This document shows positions 1-6,215 of a stretch of 10,009 nucleotides of DNA, one piece after another. Below the pieces are notes generated by a model. The model had not been told where the DNA came from and did no database searches. It saw nothing but the letters and a program-made list of their open reading frames with translations. Each line of letters starts with the position of its first letter. Within the stretch, counting starts at the first letter, position 1. Source of the DNA: Chlorobiota bacterium (GTDB taxonomy: Bacteria; Bacteroidota; Bacteroidia; Bacteroidales; JAADJA01); assembly GCA_030592565.1 (NCBI GenBank), contig JAUVIX010000114.1, positions 1-10,009 of the forward strand, given 5' to 3'. Both the position numbers and the translations under genes were made by a program.

Positions 1-428
1 TAAGCATAAAGTTGATTGTTTACCCTGACAAGGCTGTCGCCGGGTTTCATGATTATTTGTCCGGCACTTGAAACACCGATGTAATTATTATAAGTACCGT
101 CGTTGAGATTTAAATAAAACGGCGGAGTGCCTTTTAATTCGAGAAGTTCGGAGGGGTTAGTTGTTCCTAAGCCAACGTTTTGATTTAAAGATATTTCATA
201 ATCGGAGTCGATAACAAAATACCCGTCAGGGTGGTTATGTAGTTTTGTGGTATCGGTACCTCTTATAGCATAGAAACCAGAGTAACCCGCTCCGGTGTTT
301 TGAATCATAACTCCCAGAGAAGTGTCAGCTCCTTTGCTCTCAAAATAAGGTGAAAATAAATAATACTTTGATTGTCCAAAAAGAGTGAAAGATAATAAAA
401 AAAAAAGAAATGTAAATAGTTTTTTCAT
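1..428 (-). CDS. Exported tail-fibre-like protein, 3' end beyond the window
   Basis: The frame is open from the ATG at 428-426 to the window edge, giving 142 residues without a stop. Residues 1-19 form a signal peptide: MKK, a Phe/Leu-rich core, then LFG-Q, with cleavage likely before Gln19. Residues 84-100 carry a VGLGTTNPSELLEL-type motif. This matches the 'VGIGTTxPxxxLxV' motif common in tail-fibre and surface proteins of Bacteroidota and their phages, often upstream of a peptidase S74 intramolecular chaperone; the region where that would lie is outside the window. The start overlaps the stop of the preceding gene as ATGA, indicating translational coupling. A run of ten T (coding strand) lies in the signal-peptide codons. 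Virion fibre or a surface protein made by the infected cell are both possible. The reading frame is certain; the fibre role is inferred from motif and neighbours. Confidence 0.7.
   Translation of the reverse strand, partial: MKKLFTFLFFLLSFTLFGQSKYYLFSPYFESKGADTSLGVMIQNTGAGYSGFYAIRGTDTTKLHNHPDGYFVIDSDYEISLNQNVGLGTTNPSELLELKGTPPFYLNLNDGTYNNYIGVSSAGQIIMKPGDSLVRVNNQLYA
397..406 (-). repeat. Homopolymer run of ten bases in fibre-like gene start
   Basis: Ten A on the plus strand (ten T on the coding strand) fall in codons 8-11 of the second fibre-like gene, inside its signal peptide. At ten bases the frame is open. Gain or loss of one base would stop translation early. This may be a slippage-prone switch, or simply Phe/Leu codons in an AT-rich genome. 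Confidence 0.5.
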
Positions 429-2320
429 TTTACCTTAACTAAATTCATATCTCTTGTACGGATGGTTATATTTCCAGTTCCTGATGTATTTTGTATTACA
501 AAGAAAATCTTATCGCCGTCCGAGACCTCCATTAATGCCCCGCCGCCCCCTGTGATAAAATCAGCATTGGAAAATTTATTTCTCGCTTTTGCCTTTGTTG
601 CAACTGTGGCATTCTTACAGGGGGCAAAATCAAATACATGAGCGTTTGTCTCACAGGTGACAGAAGCAAACCATGTACCCCTATAGAAACCACCGCTTCC
701 AGCATCACAAGTTAAACAAGTCCCCCTGTCCCACGTCCCTGACTGATCTGATACCCAAGTATCTAAAATTGAAAAAGTGCTATCGGTATTAACCCTTACT
801 ACTTCAAAGATTCCATTGTAATCGGTCGTTCCAACTGTTGTAATATAATCACCTAATGAAAGCCCGTGTGCAACATCTTTAAATACAACCGTATCGCCGC
901 TCCCCCCAGTAGCAGCAGAAGCCATTGTTCCTGAAATTCCAGCCTGAAAGGTAAACCCATCGGTATATCCTTCAGAAATATCGTTATTCAAGGCATGCCA
1001 TTGATCCTGTGCATCGATAGTCGTAGCATTAGCGTTGTCTACTGTACTCATCTCTCCGTAATGAAGGTATGCTGTGGTGGAGGTTGTTTGTGTTGATCCG
1101 TCTGAAAAAAGTATTCCTTTAGCCGAGACCTCCAAGGTATCAGAGGCGGTTATTTCCGAACCAGAAATATCACCAGTGGTTACAAGGTTAGCCGTGCCAA
1201 AATCCCAAGTTCCATTAGTGGCGTTACTTATCGTTTCACCGTTTACACCTCTTATATCCGCCGTGCCAAAGCTTCCAGAGTTGGCGCCTACGCCTGAGAA
1301 GTCGAGACCGTAATCCCAGCCTTTTATGCCTCCGCTGTGACTCTTGTCATCTATATAGATAGCAGCATCTAACATTTGTCCCGTTCCTCCGACAGCTTCA
1401 TTCCGTAAAAACATTCCATAACCATTCGTTACTGTTACATACGTCCCTGAGGTGGGTAAGTTATAGAGTCCGTAAATCATACAAGCATTAGTGATAGTAT
1501 TTACATTTCCAGCCGATCCCTGATCTAAGTCCATATTTATTTCTACTCCCCTGGCATCAGTCCACGTGACCGCTCCGGAGGGTATTTTATTGGTTACCTC
1601 TGCATAGACTCCTGTTGCAACGGATAAAGCATAACCAGCATCCATATTACCAGCCGAAAAGTGTCCACCTCTTACCGTTCCCCCCGATGAAGCATAATTA
1701 ATCCTTGCGTTTGCTTTTATACCAATCAATTCACCTGTTAAAGCAGTTGTTGTTTGACTGAGGTAAAGATTAATTCCCCTATCACCTCCGGCGGTTGTAT
1801 TGGTTATCGTTTGATCTAATGTACCAGATACAATCATATTACCACTCCATACTGGAGCGCCCTTGAGTGTGTCGGCATCAAAAGTAACATCATATCCTGA
1901 TTCGCCAATTTCAAAATCAGCACTTACACCACCATACCAATTTGCGTGAACTGAATCGGCTATTGTTATTCCTGTTATTGTTAGATCGCCAGTCCATGTT
2001 GTCCCTGTTACATTTCCCGTCAAATCACCTGTTACATCACCAACGATATGATAAGCATCAACATATCCCTTTACAACATCATATAATGAGTCTAAAGTTG
2101 AATATGAAGGACTTGTAATATTAGCAAACTTCCAAGCATAACGTTTATTAGTTGTAAATATTAGCCTGTTTGCTGTTTGCGAGAGTGTTGTTTCTGATTT
2201 TCCGAAAGTAAATGAATCGCCACCACCTGAGACGGTAATTGAATTATCGTTATCAGTGATTGTGTATTGCCCAAACCCAAACAAGGGCAAAAAGAATAAA
2301 AGTAAAAGTAGTTTTTTCAT
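425..2320 (-). CDS. Exported tail-fibre-like protein with C-terminal jelly-roll-like domain
   Basis: This 631-aa protein begins with a clear signal peptide (MKK, poly-Leu/Phe core, FGFG-Q; cleavage likely before Gln18). Residues 94-117 hold short VTGD/LTGN/VTGT repeats, typical of phage fibre shafts. Residues 180-390 are Gly/Thr/Asn-rich and look like beta-solenoid. Residues 402-413 (GILFSDGSTQTT) are a common fibre motif preceding a terminal domain. Residues 416-631 resemble a TNF/C1q-like jelly roll seen in environmental phage tail proteins, ending in NITIRTRDMNLVKV. Inside it, residues 478-521 (AHGLSLGD...YNGIFEV) look like a small inserted beta domain. Cys535, 538, 556 and 568 cluster in the jelly roll. 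The gene starts 3 nt after the connector-like gene and overlaps the next fibre-like gene by 4 nt. Runs of C/G make its composition differ from the neighbours, suggesting modular exchange. A receptor-binding or surface role is inferred. Confidence 0.75.
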   Translation of the reverse strand: MKKLLLLLFFLPLFGFGQYTITDNDNSITVSGGGDSFTFGKSETTLSQTANRLIFTTNKRYAWKFANITSPSYSTLDSLYDVVKGYVDAYHIVGDVTGDLTGNVTGTTWTGDLTITGITIADSVHANWYGGVSADFEIGESGYDVTFDADTLKGAPVWSGNMIVSGTLDQTITNTTAGGDRGINLYLSQTTTALTGELIGIKANARINYASSGGTVRGGHFSAGNMDAGYALSVATGVYAEVTNKIPSGAVTWTDARGVEINMDLDQGSAGNVNTITNACMIYGLYNLPTSGTYVTVTNGYGMFLRNEAVGGTGQMLDAAIYIDDKSHSGGIKGWDYGLDFSGVGANSGSFGTADIRGVNGETISNATNGTWDFGTANLVTTGDISGSEITASDTLEVSAKGILFSDGSTQTTSTTAYLHYGEMSTVDNANATTIDAQDQWHALNNDISEGYTDGFTFQAGISGTMASAATGGSGDTVVFKDVAHGLSLGDYITTVGTTDYNGIFEVVRVNTDSTFSILDTWVSDQSGTWDRGTCLTCDAGSGGFYRGTWFASVTCETNAHVFDFAPCKNATVATKAKARNKFSNADFITGGGGALMEVSDGDKIFFVIQNTSGTGNITIRTRDMNLVKVK

Positions 2321-2323
2321 GAT

Positions 2324-2791
2324 TTAAAATATTAAACCACCCTTGCGGATAGTTGTGATTTGTGAGGCATATAAAGGATAACTTGAAAGATTATCTGTTA
2401 AATAGCGTTTCATTTCTTTAATGTATGTTTCTGAAATCATTTCACAGTTTCTTGCTAATTCAGACCTTTCCTTTGAAGAGCCTGAAGAGCCGAACTCATT
2501 TGAAGGGATTCTTATACCACCTGAAAAGATATGAATATGAATAAAAGGCAAAGCAATGATTAAAGTTTTATAAGCAATGATATATTTAAGATAATTATCT
2601 ATAAGAGTAGTATAAGAACTGACAGTAGCAATTAAAGCATCATAAAAGTCATCGCCTAAGAGGGGCCGGATTGTCCCCAGTTGAGCTGAAGCGATCCACT
2701 CATCAAGAAGAAGGTTTACATCAAAATTAATATCATTAATCGTTAAATCCCTAACCTCTGTCACTGTCATTATGTTTGTTGTAATTGCCAT
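2324..2791 (-). CDS. Putative head-tail connector / head completion protein (DUF6712-like)
   Basis: This is a 155-aa, mostly alpha-helical protein without signal peptide or membrane segment. Near residues 36-53 it has AQLGTIRPLLGDDFYDAL, the 'Q-x-x-I/L-x-x-x-L-G-x-x-F/Y' pattern found early in small neck proteins of Bacteroidota phages (DUF6712-like) and reminiscent of gp6-type connectors. A helical middle, a Gly/Ser-rich loop (residues about 90-105) and a charged helix follow. Family assignment is from memory of the pattern, not a search. Its ATG shares one base with the portal stop codon (TAATG), so the two are probably translationally coupled. Position directly after the portal gene supports a role closing the portal vertex and joining head to tail. 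It could instead be another small neck protein. Confidence 0.6.
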   Translation of the reverse strand: MAITTNIMTVTEVRDLTINDINFDVNLLLDEWIASAQLGTIRPLLGDDFYDALIATVSSYTTLIDNYLKYIIAYKTLIIALPFIHIHIFSGGIRIPSNEFGSSGSSKERSELARNCEMISETYIKEMKRYLTDNLSSYPLYASQITTIRKGGLIF

Positions 2792-4044
2792 TACTTTGTT
2801 TTTTTTGTCAAACAGTATGTTTGCTGGTCTTCATCGTTTTCATCAAATTCAAGATTTGCGTGCTGCCTTGCTTCAAATTTCTTTACATATAAAGAGGGTT
2901 CGATAGTAGACATAATAGAAACGGGTGGTTTACTGATCCACTCTAATTCGTTCATATCGATCTTAAAATGATCGTATATTTCAATAATAGATTCCTTAAA
3001 AAGGTCGTGATAATCTTGAATGACCGTATTTTGAGCTACTTCATATTCATGTAGCATTCTCTTAACGTCAAAGCCTGAATTATCGGTTAATCCTGTTAAA
3101 GATCGAAACCAATTATGTGCCGTAATAAGATCAGACTGGCTTTGTTCATGAAGTTTAACCCAGTCACCTTCGACTTTTTCATTAATAGAAGTGAACTTTG
3201 TGCCGTCACCGCCTAATTGTTTTATGATTAAGATTATTTTCCCTTGATTGTCTTCGCCTGTAAGATTCTTTTCAATTTCTTTTTTTAAATCTTCAGCATC
3301 GTCTACTGACATATCACCATCGACTAAAAGAATACCAGAGCTGTTAAAGTTATTGTCTAATCTTGAAAGATTCCAGCGATTAGTTTTATACATAATCCCT
3401 GCTGCATCCAGTCCAGAGAACCAATCAGGCAATCCATAAAAATCAAACTCCTGCACATATTCTTTAATGTAGAAAAAAGAATGAAGGTTCTCTTCTCCTT
3501 CAATCTCTTTTCCGTCAAGTCCTGTTACTTTATCAAATTCAGGGAAAACAGGGATCACCCTTACTTGGTTTTTTGTTCTTGTAACATCACTCCATTTCTT
3601 GTGAAATAAAGCAAACTTTCCATCGTATGAAAGCCTGAAAGTCGTAATATCTTTATGATAAAGATTAACAATAGATCGTCTGGCATTGGTAACGATATGA
3701 AAGCCCGTATTTCCAGTTGAAACAAAATCAAAGATTATATTTCTTAGTAAGTGCTGCATCGACTTTCCGTCAGCATTGACACTTTTTAAATATTTTTTAA
3801 GTTCATTATCGACAAAACCCTGATTTGTATACCTGACTTTATTCTTTATAATCCCTGCGTGTGTTGGTGATTTTCTTGAAATTCTCGCAAGGTGATTAAT
3901 AAAAAGATTATCTGATCCAAACTTCTGCCAGTCGGTGATCTTGGTGTCTATCTTTGGTTTTTTTTCAATAGGTTCATCAGGGATTGAAAGATTTACTACC
4001 TTAATGACTGGTTTTGATTTGATATTTTCTTTTATTTTTGTCAT
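2791..4044 (-). CDS. Phage portal protein
   Basis: The 417-aa protein should form the ring at one capsid vertex through which DNA is packaged and to which the tail joins. Residues 40-72 (WQKFGSDNLFINHL, then SRKSPTHAGIIKNKVRY) match the N-terminal region of HK97/PBSX-type portals, where sub-units carry 'G-x-x-N-x-x-x-x-L' and 'S-x-x-x-x-x-I-x-x-K'. Residues 202-241 (FYGLPDWFSGLDAAGIMYK, then NNFNSSGILLV) are the typical portal core 'YG-x-P-x-W ... N-x-F-x-x-x-G-I-L'. Residues 305-345 fit the helical wing/stem region that ends in repeated helices. The length is within the normal range. It starts 20 nt after a strong intrinsic terminator on the same strand, so it needs readthrough or an unseen promoter. 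The stop overlaps the next start. Only the exact portal subfamily is uncertain. Confidence 0.9.
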   Translation of the reverse strand: MTKIKENIKSKPVIKVVNLSIPDEPIEKKPKIDTKITDWQKFGSDNLFINHLARISRKSPTHAGIIKNKVRYTNQGFVDNELKKYLKSVNADGKSMQHLLRNIIFDFVSTGNTGFHIVTNARRSIVNLYHKDITTFRLSYDGKFALFHKKWSDVTRTKNQVRVIPVFPEFDKVTGLDGKEIEGEENLHSFFYIKEYVQEFDFYGLPDWFSGLDAAGIMYKTNRWNLSRLDNNFNSSGILLVDGDMSVDDAEDLKKEIEKNLTGEDNQGKIILIIKQLGGDGTKFTSINEKVEGDWVKLHEQSQSDLITAHNWFRSLTGLTDNSGFDVKRMLHEYEVAQNTVIQDYHDLFKESIIEIYDHFKIDMNELEWISKPPVSIMSTIEPSLYVKKFEARQHANLEFDENDEDQQTYCLTKKTK

Positions 4045-4064
4045 ATTTTTTTTGTAAAGGTAAT

Positions 4065-4092
4065 AAAAAAAGGCGAACTGTTAAAGTCCGCC
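4065..4092 (-). terminator. Intrinsic terminator between capsid genes and portal gene
   Basis: Read on the minus strand, GGCGGACT (4092-4085), a five-base loop TTAAC (4084-4080) and AGTTCGCC (4079-4072) form an eight-pair stem with one G-U wobble, followed by seven T (4071-4065). This is a textbook Rho-independent terminator. It works only for minus-strand transcription, because the plus-strand reading lacks a T tract. It begins 19 nt after the stop of the 57-aa gene and ends 20 nt before the portal ATG, so it divides the structural block into a capsid/tail part and a portal/fibre part. Confidence 0.85.
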
Positions 4093-4111
4093 CCCATCCA
4101 CTCCCTGTGAT

Positions 4112-4285
4112 TTAATCTTTGTCAGGAATCACTGCCTTTTTAGGCTTATCTTTCTTCTTTATCCCTGCATATTTCCGGTCATATAATATTTTCATCTTTG
4201 CCTGTGAAAGATTCTTGTTAAGCCTAAAGACATCATTTGGTATGCTTACCGTTTTGCCGTAAAATTCATCTGTTATGTAATACAT
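4112..4285 (-). CDS. Small basic protein, 57 aa, unknown function
   Basis: The frame runs from the ATG at 4285 to TAA at 4114-4112 and encodes 57 residues. It begins MYYITDEFYGKTVSIPND, continues with a predicted helix around residues 24-40 (NLSQAKMKILYDRKYAG) and ends in a Lys-rich tail (IKKKDKPKKAVIPDKD). It starts 3 nt after the stop of the preceding virion gene and is the last gene before the terminator, so it is cotranscribed with the capsid genes. The spacing and clean frame make it a probable real gene. I do not recognise the family. The 'LSQAxxKxLYxxxY' segment resembles small proteins coded beside tail-tube genes in other Bacteroidota phages, but this is an impression only. The Lys-rich tail could contact DNA or an acidic virion surface. 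Confidence 0.75.
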   Translation of the reverse strand: MYYITDEFYGKTVSIPNDVFRLNKNLSQAKMKILYDRKYAGIKKKDKPKKAVIPDKD

Positions 4286-4288
4286 ATC

Positions 4289-4819
4289 TTAAACTATTAC
4301 GATTGCTGCTGAGCACCAGTTAGCAAGGTCTGTATCAATTGATTTTAGAACAATTGTTGACCCTGGTATTTCTGCCAACGCTTTCAGGGTTGTTCTTGCA
4401 ACTGAAGCAATTCTTGCTGGTCTGGTTTTCAAAAAATCTGCTGAATAACCCATTACGTGAACAACATCAGTATTATCTTTTACAAGAAGAATTAATCCAC
4501 AAGGGCTGTTATCAATTAATTCCTGGATTGCATCACGGTATGCCTCTGCCAGTCCGTTAACAAAGATTTCAACTTCATGCGTGACTTTGTAAGAACCACG
4601 TTCACCTTCAACAGTTTCCCTGAACTCAGCTTGATCCTGTTCAAATTCAAATTTACGCCAAAACTTTGCCGAGACAAGCGTACAGGTGTCATACTCTGAA
4701 GTAGAACCCGAGGCCAGTGTAAATGATGTCAGGTCTGCAATATCAATTGCATATAATTCTTTGATTCCGGCTGCTTGCCCTGTTCCGCAAACTAATGTTA
4801 ATCCGCCCGTTAAACTCAT
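4289..4819 (-). CDS. Virion structural protein, probably tail tube
   Basis: The 176-aa protein has no signal peptide. It opens with a Gly-rich stretch containing CGTGQAAGIKELYAIDI (residues 11-27), then alternating beta segments, including KFWRKFEFEQDQAEFRETVE (about 52-71) and VTHEVEIFVNGL (about 79-90). After a helix (AYRDAIQELIDNS), further strands include GLILLVKDNTDVVHVMGY. The pattern 'G-I-K-x-x-Y ... F-x-K-x-E-F-x-x-x-x-x-x-F-x-E-T ... L-V-x-D' is one I associate with a Bacteroidota phage protein coded next to the major capsid gene. Size and beta-rich composition fit a siphophage tail-tube subunit. A head decoration or neck role is the main alternative. It lies 25 nt after the capsid gene and 3 nt before the 57-aa gene, so high expression with the capsid is expected. 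The upstream AAAGAAAAATATT has no Shine-Dalgarno motif, as usual in Bacteroidota. Confidence 0.55.
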   Translation of the reverse strand: MSLTGGLTLVCGTGQAAGIKELYAIDIADLTSFTLASGSTSEYDTCTLVSAKFWRKFEFEQDQAEFRETVEGERGSYKVTHEVEIFVNGLAEAYRDAIQELIDNSPCGLILLVKDNTDVVHVMGYSADFLKTRPARIASVARTTLKALAEIPGSTIVLKSIDTDLANWCSAAIVIV

Positions 4820-4844
4820 AATATTTTTCTTTAAAAGTTAATAA

Positions 4845-6188
4845 TTAAAACATGACAACCATTAAGTTGCTATGGACGAAATTTGATCCCATTTTTAGCT
4901 TCATGCGTAAACGATTCTCCTCCTCATCTTCGTTAAACCACAGCTTCATTTCATTCCATTCGTCAGTGGCATCAATTCCAAGCACTAAGTTTTGTGGAAC
5001 TGTTAAGACTGCCCTGTGTGGATAACCTGGAAGCGTTCCCGTTGCATGTGGAAAGTCATCAAGGTATTCCGCCCAGTTATGATCGATAATAGGTATCCCC
5101 CTGTAAGTTAGTCGTTTAATCCCGTCAACTAACATTGATTTACCCATATCGGTGTATGTTCCTGAGTCTTCAAGACTTTCAATGTAGTTATCAACTACCC
5201 TCTTATCGGCGTAGATTCTTTTTTGTTCATCAGGAATATTCCTTAAAACAGCCGGCTGTACTTCAAACATACTTTTGAAATATCCAATTGCTTCATCAGC
5301 AGCAAGTGCTGTTGGTGCTGTGTTGGCAGTTGTTGCGGCAACTGATCCTGTAATTGTTGATGCACTCGCAATCGTAGGTGCTGTAAAAGGTTGCCCTGGA
5401 ATATTGGATGTTAAAATATTCGTATCTCCAGAACTTGTCAGGACAATTCCCCTCAATAACAATGCTGCTGCGTGAGTAGTTGCCATTAGTGCCACCGTTG
5501 TTGCATAATCCGTACTATACGCAACTGTATAACTAACTCCCATTACTGTTATCACGTAATTAGCACTTGTTCCGCCTGATGCTGTTATCGTTGCCACCTG
5601 TGCAACCGCTCCGTCTGCTACTGCTACCTTCTTTATCTGTGAACTCGTGGGCGTGGTTGCTGCCAGTCCGATAATTAATTTCCAGAGTCCTGTAAAGGCG
5701 TTATAAGTTGTATCGGCCGTCCCTGAATAATTTCCATACGTAGTTGAAGAAAGTGTTTCTTTATACGTGTCCGCCAACCAAAACATACGATAAGTATCTG
5801 ATTCGACAGCAGCCCGAAAAAGCTCCAGAACAACATCCTCAAGGATCGTTCCTGTAATGTCATTCCAATTAACACCTTTATTTAGGGCTGTCTCAAAGAC
5901 TGTTTGGTAGAACTCCATTGCATCCTGTGAGGCTTCAGCTTTCAATCGTACAACCGAAAGCGTCCTTTGCGAGTGTGCGCCAAAATTTGTTCCCGTAAAC
6001 CCTTTAACATAGGCTTTCAAAAGTTTATTGATAGCCGGGAAATAATTCAGCTTCATGTTACTTTGAACATTCGGAATAACTCTAATCCCGTGTTGCAAGG
6101 GGCTTTCTCCAATAAATAAAGGCTTCAAGAAATAATCAAGAACTTCTTTTCCCGCCCATATGCCTGCTTTTGTGATGAAATTTGCCAT
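4845..6188 (-). CDS. Major capsid protein (HK97-fold-like) with inserted beta domain
   Basis: This 447-aa protein follows the protease/scaffold gene by 27 nt, the classic place for a major capsid gene. Residues 1-180 are helix- and strand-rich, with an N-terminal arm (KAGIWAGKEVLDYFLKPLF). Residues 295-447 resemble the P-domain and A-domain end of Bacteroidota phage capsid proteins: DKRVVDNYIESLED, then YRGIPIIDHNWAEYL, AVLTVPQNLVLGID and a final strand KMGSNFVHSNLMVVMF. Residues about 186-292 are different: Thr/Ala/Ser-rich with alternating strands (VATITASGG, YVITVMGVSYTVAYSTD, IPGQPFTAPTIA), resembling a small beta domain often appended to phage structural proteins. The insertion could be displayed on the capsid surface. 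The start ATG has an AT-rich leader without Shine-Dalgarno. The capsid call rests on order and general fold features rather than a diagnostic motif. Confidence 0.8.
   Translation of the reverse strand: MANFITKAGIWAGKEVLDYFLKPLFIGESPLQHGIRVIPNVQSNMKLNYFPAINKLLKAYVKGFTGTNFGAHSQRTLSVVRLKAEASQDAMEFYQTVFETALNKGVNWNDITGTILEDVVLELFRAAVESDTYRMFWLADTYKETLSSTTYGNYSGTADTTYNAFTGLWKLIIGLAATTPTSSQIKKVAVADGAVAQVATITASGGTSANYVITVMGVSYTVAYSTDYATTVALMATTHAAALLLRGIVLTSSGDTNILTSNIPGQPFTAPTIASASTITGSVAATTANTAPTALAADEAIGYFKSMFEVQPAVLRNIPDEQKRIYADKRVVDNYIESLEDSGTYTDMGKSMLVDGIKRLTYRGIPIIDHNWAEYLDDFPHATGTLPGYPHRAVLTVPQNLVLGIDATDEWNEMKLWFNEDEEENRLRMKLKMGSNFVHSNLMVVMF
5313..5633 (-). other. Sequence coding the inserted beta domain of the capsid protein
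   Basis: This part of the capsid gene codes residues about 186-292. The product is rich in Thr, Ala, Ser and Val with no charged clusters, unlike the acidic and aromatic flanks. The sequence pattern 'V-x-x-I-T-x-x-G ... Y-x-V-T-V-x-G-x-x-Y-T-V' followed by a helix and 'G-x-P-F-T' recurs in many phage virion proteins as a small Ig-like or beta-sandwich module. Boundaries are estimated by eye. Confidence 0.55.
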
Positions 6189-6215
6189 TGTATTAAATTT
6201 TAATGTTTATAATTC

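Noticed and set aside
1074..1313. 79-aa plus-strand open frame opposite the fibre-like gene
   Set aside because: Shadow of the minus-strand fibre gene; no initiation context or domain.
425..2320. Diversity-generating retroelement target in the fibre gene
   Set aside because: I saw no reverse transcriptase, no template repeat and no adenine-biased variable repeat in the window.
4045..4064. Promoter for the portal gene (TACCTTTA, one mismatch to TAnnTTTG)
   Set aside because: The final G is missing and no convincing -33 element sits at the right distance; it overlaps the post-terminator T/A tract.
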